NCBI GenBank assembly: GCA_031419715.1
Contig: JANOLJ010000191.1
Location: forward strand, 1-8,658
Source of the DNA: JAEMQF01 sp031419715
GTDB lineage: Bacteria; Pseudomonadota; Gammaproteobacteria; Burkholderiales; Burkholderiaceae_C
Direction of reading: 5' to 3'
Length of the DNA: 8,658 bases
The position numbers were made by a program, and so were the translations under genes. The notes under the pieces are model-generated. The model was not told where the DNA came from, did no database searches, and saw nothing but the letters and a program-made list of their open reading frames with translations. Within the stretch, counting starts at the first letter, position 1, and each line of letters opens with the position of its first letter. Of this stretch, positions 1 through 5,899 are shown piece after piece.

Positions 1-2
1 CC

Positions 3-446
3 TTCGCCGGCATGGACGCCGCGCTGCTCAAGGCCGTCGAAGCGCAGCGCAAGGCGCTGGAGCAGTTCGTCTCGCAAGGCATGGCGGTGCAGGACAAGCC
101 GATGAAAACCGCGCTGGCCAACATCGAGAAGATGGAAGACATGTTCTTCACCACCGTCGGCAAGGCCGCGAAAGACGCGGGCGGCGCGTTGCAAGCGCCG
201 TGGCAGCATGTGCTGGAGTCGATGAAGATGCAGGGCACCGGCACCGGCATGCAGGCGATCACGAGCGTGGAGCAGTTGATGGCACAGGCGCAGAGCGCGC
301 TGCGCGAAGGCCGCAACAGCGGAATGCGCCAGGCGCAGGCGATGGTGGACAGCTACGCCGCGCTCGTCAGCGGCGTGTTGATCGGCATGTCGGAAGGGCT
401 GCAAACCCCGGCGGCGAAGAAGCCGGCCAAGGCAAGCGCCAAGTAA
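3..446 (+). CDS. Phasin-like protein, 5' end probably outside the window
   Basis: The reading frame is open to the left edge (codons for F-A-G precede the first ATG at 12) and no ribosome binding site is visible in the 11 bases before that ATG, so the true start is probably upstream. From the ATG there are 144 residues, almost all predicted helix and rich in Ala, Gln, Met and Lys, with no membrane segment or signal peptide. The protein ends in an Ala/Lys/Pro tail (PAAKKPAKASAK), a style of tail seen in PHA-granule and DNA-binding phasin-like proteins. Helical amphipathic proteins of this size in Burkholderiales are often annotated as phasin-like, coating polyhydroxyalkanoate granules. I see no diagnostic phasin motif, so the role is inferred from composition and general resemblance. 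No PHA synthesis genes are in view. It could equally be an uncharacterised cytoplasmic helical protein. Confidence 0.6.
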   Translation, partial: FAGMDAALLKAVEAQRKALEQFVSQGMAVQDKPMKTALANIEKMEDMFFTTVGKAAKDAGGALQAPWQHVLESMKMQGTGTGMQAITSVEQLMAQAQSALREGRNSGMRQAQAMVDSYAALVSGVLIGMSEGLQTPAAKKPAKASAK

Positions 447-501
447 GGTGTGCCGCAGGGCCAAGTGCGGGGCTTGAGGCGGGCTTGTTGCTGGATCGGG
501 G

Positions 502-702
502 ATGAAGGCACGCCCGAAAAACTCTCTGAGTCGATCGAAGCGCGCTCATGAAGCCGCAGCGCACGACAAGTGGTTCACGGCCGAGGTTGAGATAGGCATC
601 ACGGAAGCCGATGACCCGGCCACAGTGTGGGTGTCGCAGCAAGACGTCAAAGCGAGATGGGCAAGCAGGCGAGCTGAGTTGCTAATGTTCTACAAGCCTT
701 AG
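502..702 (+). CDS. Small RelB/StbD-like antitoxin, apparently without a toxin
   Basis: This is a 66-residue protein with a basic N-terminus, then HDKWF (residues 21-25) followed by AEVE, a short acidic turn (EADDPATVWV, residues 35-44) and a final charged helix (VKARWASRRAELL). The pattern of a W-F-x-x-V helix, a DDP turn and a basic helix resembles the small 'stability determinant'/RelB-like antitoxins of proteobacteria, which neutralise ParE/RelE-type toxins and bind their own promoter. That assignment is from memory of the family and is moderate at best. No toxin gene accompanies it: only 55 bases separate it from the upstream gene, and its stop overlaps the end of the convergent hydrolase gene by 4 bases. 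Its GC content is about 57% by hand count, below its neighbours, which suggests acquisition by transfer. The ribosome binding site is weak (a GGGG run directly before the ATG). Confidence 0.5.
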   Translation: MKARPKNSLSRSKRAHEAAAHDKWFTAEVEIGITEADDPATVWVSQQDVKARWASRRAELLMFYKP

Positions 703-1649
703 CGAGAAGCTGAGTTCGAGCCCAAGACCCCCACCAGCCAATCCACCTGGCGCCGGAACGCCGCGCGCGCGGCGCTGCTCCAGGCCATGCCGCGCAGATA
801 GCCGTGGATCAGGCCGGCGCCGCGGTCGAGCTCGACGGCCACACCCGCCGCACCGAGCGCCTGCGCATAGGCGATGCCTTCGTCGCGCAGCGGGTCGTGC
901 TCGGCCACCGCGATGAATGCTGGCGGCAGGCCCGCATGGCTGGCCGCCAGCAGTGGCGCTGCCATCGGGTCCAGCCGATCGCGCGGGTCCGGGCAATAGG
1001 CGGCGTTCACCGACGCCATTGACGCCACGCTGACGATGGGGCCATCGGCGTTCTCGCGATGCGAGGGGCGGTCGGTGCGGAAGTCGACCGCCGGATACAC
1101 CAGCCACTGCGCACGCAGCCCCGGTGCGCGACCGCGCGCATGCAGCGCCGTGGACGCCGCCAAGTTGGCCCCGGCGCTGTCACCGCCGATCGCGATGGCG
1201 TCCGCCCGCAGGCCCAGCGCGACCGCCTGGGTGAATGCCCATTCGACGACGGCCTGTACGTCCTGAACGGCGGCCGGGAACGGCTGCTCCGGCGCCAGGG
1301 CGTAGTCCACGCTGATCGTCACCACACCAGCGGCGGCCACCGCCGCGGTGATGTCCCAATGGGTCTCGGGGCTGCCTTGCATCCAGGCGCCGCCGTGCAT
1401 GTAGATCAGCGCGGGCCGCGGGCCCTGCCCTGCCCCGCGGAAGATGCGCACCCGCACCTCGCGTGGGGTGCCGGGCACGGCGATGCGGTGCTCCTCGTCG
1501 GTGCGCACGCCGGCCGGCGTGGGCTGGCGCATCTGCCGCGCCACCCCCTCGAAGTGCGCGCGCCGCTGCGCCGGCGTCGCCGGTTGGGCCAGGCCGGCCC
1601 AGGCGCGTGCCCACTCGGCGAGAAAGGGTTGGAGTTCGGGATCGATCAT
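699..1649 (-). CDS. Alpha/beta hydrolase of the HSL (esterase/lipase) family
   Basis: A 316-residue cytoplasmic hydrolase likely to cleave carboxylic esters. The hormone-sensitive-lipase family (alpha/beta hydrolase fold-3) signatures are complete: oxyanion-hole HGGAW at residues 85-89, nucleophile elbow GDSAG at 156-160 with Ser158, acid Asp252 in HDPLRDE, and His282 in IHGY. The DYALAPE segment at 115-121 is also typical. There is no signal peptide. The frame is open to an ATG at 1730, but that extension is Cys/Arg-rich and overlaps dctM, so I chose the ATG at 1649 (MIDPELQPF); its ribosome binding site is weak. It starts 28 bases after the dctM stop on the same strand, so it is probably the last gene of the TRAP operon. 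It may hydrolyse an ester of the imported compound, but the substrate cannot be read from sequence. The 3' end overlaps the convergent antitoxin-like gene by 4 bases. Confidence 0.9.
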   Translation of the reverse strand: MIDPELQPFLAEWARAWAGLAQPATPAQRRAHFEGVARQMRQPTPAGVRTDEEHRIAVPGTPREVRVRIFRGAGQGPRPALIYMHGGAWMQGSPETHWDITAAVAAAGVVTISVDYALAPEQPFPAAVQDVQAVVEWAFTQAVALGLRADAIAIGGDSAGANLAASTALHARGRAPGLRAQWLVYPAVDFRTDRPSHRENADGPIVSVASMASVNAAYCPDPRDRLDPMAAPLLAASHAGLPPAFIAVAEHDPLRDEGIAYAQALGAAGVAVELDRGAGLIHGYLRGMAWSSAARAAFRRQVDWLVGVLGSNSASR

Positions 1650-1677
1650 CGGTGGTTCAGTCTCGCCCTTCTCAGTC

Positions 1678-2979
1678 TCAGCCCTTGTAACCCAGGAGCC
1701 GTGGCAACCACAGCACCGTCTCGGGCACATAGGTCATGAACGCCAGCGCCGCGATCAGCACCACGATGAACGGCAGCGTCTCGCGGATGATGGCAACCAG
1801 CGGCTGCTTGGACATGTTCGCGACGATGAACAGCAGCAGGCCATAGGGTGGCGTGATCAGGCCGATCATCAGGTTGATCGTCACCACCAGCCCGAAGTGC
1901 ACCATGTCCACGCCCAGGGCCTTGGCCGTGGGAATCAGGATCGGCACGACCACCAGCAAAATCGTGCCGCCCTCCAGCAGTGCCCCCAGCACCAGCAGCA
2001 GCACGTTGACGAGCAACAGGAAGCCCGCCTTGGACAGGTCGAAGCCGGCCAGCCAGGCCTGCACGTCCTTGGGCACGTCTTCCTTGGTGACCACGTAGTT
2101 GAAGACGAGCGCGCCGGCGATCAGCAGCCCGACCGAGGCCATCTGGCGCCCGCTGTTCAGCAGCGAGGTGTACATGCCGCGCGGCGTGACGGAGCGGTAC
2201 AGCAGCACCGAGATCACCAGCGTGTACAGCGCCGCCATGGCCGCGGCTTCCGTGGGCGTCATCACACCGCTGTAGATGCCGCCCAGCAGCACCACCGGCA
2301 TCATCAACGCCGGAGCCGCGCGCACCGTCAGCGGCAGCAGCTCGCGCATTGGCACCGGCGGCTCCACGGGAAAGTTGCGCTTGTGCGCGAGCCAGCCGTT
2401 CAGGCCCATCATCACCAAGGCCATCACCAGACCCGGCACCACGCCGGCGGCGAACAGGTAGCCGATGGAGGTGTCGGAGATCAGCGCGTACAGCACCAGC
2501 GGAATCGACGGCGGGATGATCGGCCCGATCACCGCGGTGGCCGCCGTGATGGCCGCCGCATAGGCCGGTGTGTAGCGGCCGTCGCGCGTCATCATGTCCA
2601 TCGTGAGCCGGCCCACGCCCACCACGTCGGCGATGGCCGAGCCGGACATGCCCGAGAAGATCACCGACGACACCACGTTGACATGCCCCATGCCGCCGCG
2701 GAAGCGCCCGACCAGGGCGTTGCACCAGGCGAGCAGCCGGTCGCTCAGCGAGCCCAGGTTCATCAACTCGCTGGCGAGGATGAACAACGGAATCGCCAGC
2801 AGCGTGTAGGTGTTGGTCAGGCCCTGAAGCAACTGCTCGGCGGCAATGCCAATGTCCTGGCCCGACATCATCAGGTAGACGATCGTGGCGCCGATCATCG
2901 ACATGCCGATCGGCAGGCCGCACAGCGACAGCACGGCGATGACGATGATGCACCACGCGAAGGGCGAAAGGCCCATCAT
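1678..2979 (-). CDS. dctM: TRAP transporter large permease subunit DctM
   Basis: A 433-residue, highly hydrophobic inner-membrane protein, the normal length for an unfused DctM. It is the sodium- or proton-coupled transport subunit of a TRAP system and works with DctQ and the binding protein. Family landmarks include IPLFILASELM (63-73), FSGMSGSAIADVVGVG (108-123), the re-entrant loop IIPPSIP (154-160), GVMTPTEAAAMAALY (238-252) and GLITPPYG (373-380); the paired loop motifs in the two halves are characteristic of the elevator-type fold. The start codon overlaps the dctQ stop in an ATGA arrangement (2979-2976), indicating translational coupling; a second Met codon follows immediately, so the start could be one codon later. 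The hydrolase gene follows 28 bases downstream. The transported substrate cannot be deduced from this subunit. Confidence 0.96.
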   Translation of the reverse strand: MMGLSPFAWCIIVIAVLSLCGLPIGMSMIGATIVYLMMSGQDIGIAAEQLLQGLTNTYTLLAIPLFILASELMNLGSLSDRLLAWCNALVGRFRGGMGHVNVVSSVIFSGMSGSAIADVVGVGRLTMDMMTRDGRYTPAYAAAITAATAVIGPIIPPSIPLVLYALISDTSIGYLFAAGVVPGLVMALVMMGLNGWLAHKRNFPVEPPVPMRELLPLTVRAAPALMMPVVLLGGIYSGVMTPTEAAAMAALYTLVISVLLYRSVTPRGMYTSLLNSGRQMASVGLLIAGALVFNYVVTKEDVPKDVQAWLAGFDLSKAGFLLLVNVLLLVLGALLEGGTILLVVVPILIPTAKALGVDMVHFGLVVTINLMIGLITPPYGLLLFIVANMSKQPLVAIIRETLPFIVVLIAALAFMTYVPETVLWLPRLLGYKG

Positions 2980-3485
2980 GCGGCCGGCTCCAGCCCCGGC
3001 GCGGGGGGGTCGTCTTCCACCAGGCGGTCGTGCAGTGCGTCCCAGACGATGGCGCCATGGCGCACCACCATCGCCACGACGAAGGCGATGTAGATCGAGA
3101 ACATCCAGTTCAGTGGAATCAGCAGGCTGGCCGACCGCTCGACCTTCATGAAGGTGACGTAAGACCAGGCGCCGGGCAGGCCACCCAGCAGTATCGCCAC
3201 GAGGGCGGCGCTGGCGAACACCGTCAGGCTGCGGCGCGTCCGCCGCGAGAGTGCGTTGTAGAGCATGTCAAAACGGATGTCCTCGCGGTCGCGCAGCACG
3301 AAGGCCGCGCCCCACAGAATGCCCCACAGCCAGACAATGGTGCAGACCTCGTCGGTCCAGGCCAGTGGCAGGTTGAGCACGTAGCGGAACAGCACCTGCG
3401 CGATGAAGGCGACGAACATGGCCGCCATCATCAGCGCGAGCACCGCCTCCGCGGCGCGCCGCAGCGTCGTCAGCACCGCGGTCAT
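2976..3485 (-). CDS. dctQ: TRAP transporter small permease subunit DctQ
   Basis: A 169-residue membrane protein with four predicted transmembrane segments (roughly residues 12-36, 45-64, 86-105 and 124-142), the standard topology of DctQ. The family pattern FRYVLNLPLAWTDE (33-46) at the start of the second helix is present, with its conserved Trp and acidic pair. DctQ scaffolds DctM and the periplasmic binding protein in the inner membrane. The frame is open upstream to an ATG at 3602, but that stretch is Arg/Pro-rich and overlaps the end of dctP, so the ATG at 3485, just before the first hydrophobic helix, is preferred. No clear Shine-Dalgarno sequence precedes it, so the start is less certain than for its neighbours. 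It lies 37 bases after the dctP stop and overlaps dctM by 4 bases. Confidence 0.92.
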   Translation of the reverse strand: MTAVLTTLRRAAEAVLALMMAAMFVAFIAQVLFRYVLNLPLAWTDEVCTIVWLWGILWGAAFVLRDREDIRFDMLYNALSRRTRRSLTVFASAALVAILLGGLPGAWSYVTFMKVERSASLLIPLNWMFSIYIAFVVAMVVRHGAIVWDALHDRLVEDDPPAPGLEPAA

Positions 3486-3522
3486 CGGCGCCGCCGGTCG
3501 CCGGGTAGGCCGCCGCGCCGCA

Positions 3523-4518
3523 TCACAGGGCGTTGATGCGGTCCAGCATGCCGGCCGGCCAGTCGGCGGCGAACTTCGACTTCGAGTAGGTCTCCAGGAC
3601 ATGCTTGCGGAAAGCCGCCACGTCGGGCGTGTAGATGTCCAGGCCCTCGGCTTTGAAGAACGACACCAGCTCAGACTCGTCTTTCAGCGCCTGTTGCGTC
3701 ACGGCCTGCGCGAACTTGTCGGCCGCCGCCTGCAGCCGCTGCTGCTGCGCCGGCGTGAGCGACTGCCACTTCTTCAGCGCGATGGCGAACAGGTTGTTCG
3801 CGATCAGGTGGCCGGTCAGCACGATCTGCGTGGTGACCTCATAGAACTTCATCACCTTGTTCGCGCCCAGCGGGTTGTCCTGCGCGTCGATCGCGCCGGT
3901 TTGCAGCGCGGTGTAGACCTCGGTGAAGGCCATCGGCGTCGGGTTCGCCCCGAGCGACGTGCCGACAAACTGCCAGCCCTCGCCGCCGGGCATGCGCAGC
4001 TTGATGCCCGCCAGGTCGGCCGGCGTCATGATCTTCTTCTTCGGCTTGAGGTTCAGGTGGCGGGTGCCGATATACGGCACGGCCAGCACCTTGATGCCCA
4101 TCTGCTCTTCCATCGCCTTGAACAACTGGCGCCCGACATCGCTGGCGAACACCTTCTGCATGTGCGCCAGGTCGCGAAAGACATAAGGCGTGGTGACGAT
4201 GCTCCACGCCGGAATTTGCTTCTGCACGTCAAACGCCGCCAGGTTGGCCATGTCCAGGTTGCCGCGCTGCATCGCCACCGGCTCGGTGCCTTGCTTGAAC
4301 AGCGTGGCACCGAAGTACGGTTTGAAGTCGAACTCGGCGCCCAGCGCGCCTCCAAAAACGTCGCGCAAAATGGCCGCCCGCGGGTCTTGTTCGGTGACGG
4401 TGTCTGAGTAGACGAGCGCAACCTTGGCCTGCGCCGCCGCGGGCCGCAGCAACAGTGGGCCGGCGGCGAGGGCGGTGCCGCTGAGCAACAGGCGGCGGCG
4501 TTGGCGGTCGGTGGTCAT
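3523..4518 (-). CDS. dctP: TRAP transporter periplasmic substrate-binding protein DctP
   Basis: A 331-residue solute receptor that binds an organic acid in the periplasm and delivers it to DctQM. The N-terminus has a basic cluster RQRRRLLLSG (5-14) followed by a short hydrophobic stretch and an AQA-K cleavage candidate near residue 31, consistent with a twin-arginine (Tat) signal peptide. The mature protein carries family landmarks: GTRHL (151-155), IKLRMP (172-177) whose Arg175 corresponds to the conserved arginine that clamps the ligand carboxylate in this family, and TEVYTALQTGAIDAQDNP (199-216). Length and architecture are normal for the DctP family. The ATG at 4518 is supported by an AGGAGA ribosome binding site 5 bases upstream. 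This is the first gene of the dctP-dctQ-dctM-hydrolase run. The ligand is probably a carboxylate; an aromatic acid is suggested only by the nearby dioxygenase. Confidence 0.95.
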   Translation of the reverse strand: MTTDRQRRRLLLSGTALAAGPLLLRPAAAQAKVALVYSDTVTEQDPRAAILRDVFGGALGAEFDFKPYFGATLFKQGTEPVAMQRGNLDMANLAAFDVQKQIPAWSIVTTPYVFRDLAHMQKVFASDVGRQLFKAMEEQMGIKVLAVPYIGTRHLNLKPKKKIMTPADLAGIKLRMPGGEGWQFVGTSLGANPTPMAFTEVYTALQTGAIDAQDNPLGANKVMKFYEVTTQIVLTGHLIANNLFAIALKKWQSLTPAQQQRLQAAADKFAQAVTQQALKDESELVSFFKAEGLDIYTPDVAAFRKHVLETYSKSKFAADWPAGMLDRINAL

Positions 4519-4523
4519 GCGGT

Positions 4524-4529
4524 TCTCCT
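4524..4529 (-). promoter_or_regulatory. Ribosome binding site of dctP
   Basis: Reads AGGAGA on the minus strand with 5 bases between it and the dctP ATG at 4518. It fixes the start directly ahead of the twin-arginine motif. Confidence 0.75.
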
Positions 4530-4576
4530 GTGCGGGGCGGGTTCGGGCGGGGCGATGCCGACGGGCACCATGCAGA

Positions 4577-4605
4577 AATGTACGGGTTGGTTAATCCGCG
4601 CGCAA
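4577..4605 (-). promoter_or_regulatory. Candidate sigma-70 promoter of the TRAP operon
   Basis: On the minus strand a TTGCGC box (4605-4600) and a TACATT box (4582-4577) are separated by 17 bases. The match to the consensus is partial (3 of 6 and 4 of 6). Predicted transcription would start near 4570, giving a leader of about 50 bases before dctP. It lies in the 248-bp gap (4519-4766) between the dioxygenase stop and dctP; this gap holds no credible gene and is long enough for the transporter operon to have its own promoter. The only other structure I see in the gap is a short hairpin, CCGGC-ATGC-GCCGG (4664-4677), without a T-run. Confidence 0.3.
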
Positions 4606-4766
4606 GCGCCGCGGCTCGGTAAAAACCCGATTCACCTTGAACAACCCATGATCGCCATGACTCCCGGCATGCGCCGGCGGGCCTGCTCAGCTCGCGCGGG
4701 CCACCCATGAACCGTTTGGTACATAGCGGCGCGATGAACGCATGTCGACGGCGCAGGGCCGGCGTT

Positions 4767-5828
4767 TCAGAGCGCCATGCGCTGCTCGCGAAACAGGCCC
4801 AGCTTCTCTTGCGCGGCGCGGTCGGAGTAGGAGAAGAGCACAAGCTCGTCGCTGGCGTGCAGCGTGTAGGCCATCCAGCCGGGCACCACGGCGACATCGT
4901 GCGGCGTCAGCGCAAGCCGCTGGCCGCCCACGCGCAATTCCCCCCGCCCTTCGACGACGATGAAAATCGTGCTGTCGCTGCCGCGGTAGGGCTGCGTCGC
5001 GAAGCCCTTGGGCAGCAGCCGGATCATCGTCGCCATCGTCGGCATCGCCCAACCACCGTCGAGTGGGTTCACATAGCGCATCAGGTGGCCGGTGTGGGCA
5101 TCGGCCGCGCCGGCCTGCGTGAGTGCGTGCAGCGCCTCGCGGGTGCGCGCATAGGGGTAGTTGAACACCGGCGAATTGAGTGACCGCGCCCGGTAACCCA
5201 CCGGCAACAGGCCGCTGCCATAGCGCGCGAGCGCGTCGCCCTCGGGGCGCGTGACATCTGCCTTGTCGTGTTCGTGGTCTTCGCGGAAGGTGCTGTTGAA
5301 GAAGGCGACGAGCGGGATGTCCAGGCCGTCGAGCCAGATCATCGGGCTGCACTTGCCCGTATCGGCGTCCTGGCCATGATGATGAAACGTCCAGCTCGGC
5401 GTGATGACAAAGTCACCCGGGTGCATCGTCGTCTTCTCGCCGTCGACTGCCGTGTACGCGCCGCTGCCCTCGACGATGAAACGCAACGCGCTTTGTGTAT
5501 GGCGGTGCGCGGGCGCCACTTCGCCGGGCATGATGAGTTGCAGGCCGGCGTACAGCGAATTCGTGATCTGCGACGTGCCCTTCAGCCCCGGGTTCTCCAA
5601 GATCAGCACGCGCCGTTCGGCCTCTTTGGCGCTGATGTGCTCGGCCGACTCCAGCACATACGGCCGCACGTCGGCGTAAGCCCAGCGGTGCGGCACGCCC
5701 ACCGGCGTGGGCTCGGCCGGCACCAGCGACTTCAATCGCGTCCACAGTGGCGCGAGGTGTTGCGTATCGGCGCGGCCGTAGAAGGCCTCGCGCTGCGATT
5801 CAATGTTGATGGCGGGCATGGCGGACAT
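4767..5828 (-). CDS. Gentisate 1,2-dioxygenase family bicupin ring-cleavage enzyme
   Basis: A 353-residue cytoplasmic non-haem iron dioxygenase that opens the ring of gentisate or a close relative (salicylate and 1-hydroxy-2-naphthoate enzymes belong to the same family) using O2. The N-terminal cupin holds PAHRHTQSALRF (106-117), with iron ligands His108 and His110, and a third at His149 in TFHHHG; the 41-residue spacing is that expected of the family. Arg116 and His151 fall at likely substrate-contact positions. The C-terminal cupin (about 265-335) has lost its HxH pair, normal for single-iron members. Length is typical. The start at 5828, rather than the ATG three codons later, is favoured by a strong AAGGAGGG site. 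It precedes the TRAP operon by 248 bp on the same strand and is divergent from cioA. Tyr93 lies where salicylate dioxygenase has Trp, favouring gentisate, but that comparison is from memory. Maleylpyruvate isomerase and fumarylpyruvate hydrolase genes are not in the window. Confidence 0.9.
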   Translation of the reverse strand: MSAMPAINIESQREAFYGRADTQHLAPLWTRLKSLVPAEPTPVGVPHRWAYADVRPYVLESAEHISAKEAERRVLILENPGLKGTSQITNSLYAGLQLIMPGEVAPAHRHTQSALRFIVEGSGAYTAVDGEKTTMHPGDFVITPSWTFHHHGQDADTGKCSPMIWLDGLDIPLVAFFNSTFREDHEHDKADVTRPEGDALARYGSGLLPVGYRARSLNSPVFNYPYARTREALHALTQAGAADAHTGHLMRYVNPLDGGWAMPTMATMIRLLPKGFATQPYRGSDSTIFIVVEGRGELRVGGQRLALTPHDVAVVPGWMAYTLHASDELVLFSYSDRAAQEKLGLFREQRMAL

Positions 5829-5835
5829 TACGGTT

Positions 5836-5843
5836 CCCTCCTT
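5836..5843 (-). promoter_or_regulatory. Strong ribosome binding site of the dioxygenase
   Basis: Reads AAGGAGGG on the minus strand, 7 bases before the ATG at 5828. This near-perfect anti-16S match decides between the two closely spaced start codons (5828 and 5819) in favour of the first and suggests efficient translation. Confidence 0.85.
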
Positions 5844-5887
5844 GTCGAATCGGCGCGTCTGTCTGGGTTTCAGGCGGCCGGTTCGGC

Positions 5888-5893
5888 TAGCAT
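5888..5893 (+). promoter_or_regulatory. Candidate -10 box placing transcription start at the cioA ATG
   Basis: TAGCAT matches the -10 consensus at 4 of 6 positions. With usual spacing, transcription would begin at about 5900, the A of the cioA start codon, giving a leaderless message. No good -35 box is found 16-18 bases upstream, so this is tentative. Confidence 0.25.
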
Positions 5894-5899
5894 ATTCGA

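Larger units (their letters stand above)
5829..5899. promoter_or_regulatory. 71-bp divergent control region between the dioxygenase and cioA
   Basis: Both genes start at the edges of this segment and are transcribed away from each other, so it must hold, or overlap, the promoters of both. Visible elements are a GCTAGC palindrome (5886-5891), an ATTCGAAT palindrome (5894-5901, running into the cioA ATG), and a related TCGAAT at 5845-5850. Any of these could be an operator half-site, but no known regulator consensus is recognised. I found no convincing -35/-10 pair toward the dioxygenase, so its promoter may extend into the cioA coding sequence. Confidence 0.5.

Noticed and set aside
453..470. 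A CCGCA/TGCGG hairpin just after the phasin-like gene, considered as a terminator
   Set aside because: The stem is only 5 bp with an 8-base loop and no T-run follows.
1646..3058. A 470-codon minus-strand frame overlapping dctM in another phase
   Set aside because: The product is Arg/Gly/His-rich and without hydrophobic helices, while the dctM frame is unmistakable.
1444..3093. A 549-codon open frame on the plus strand opposite dctM and part of the hydrolase
   Set aside because: Its product is a low-complexity His/Gln/Arg-rich string with no fold or motif, and dctM on the other strand has full family signatures. Such frames arise from GC-biased codon use.
4664..4677. A CCGGC-ATGC-GCCGG hairpin between the dioxygenase and dctP, considered as a terminator
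   Set aside because: The stem is 5 bp and lacks a T-run in either direction; such short GC palindromes are frequent in this composition.
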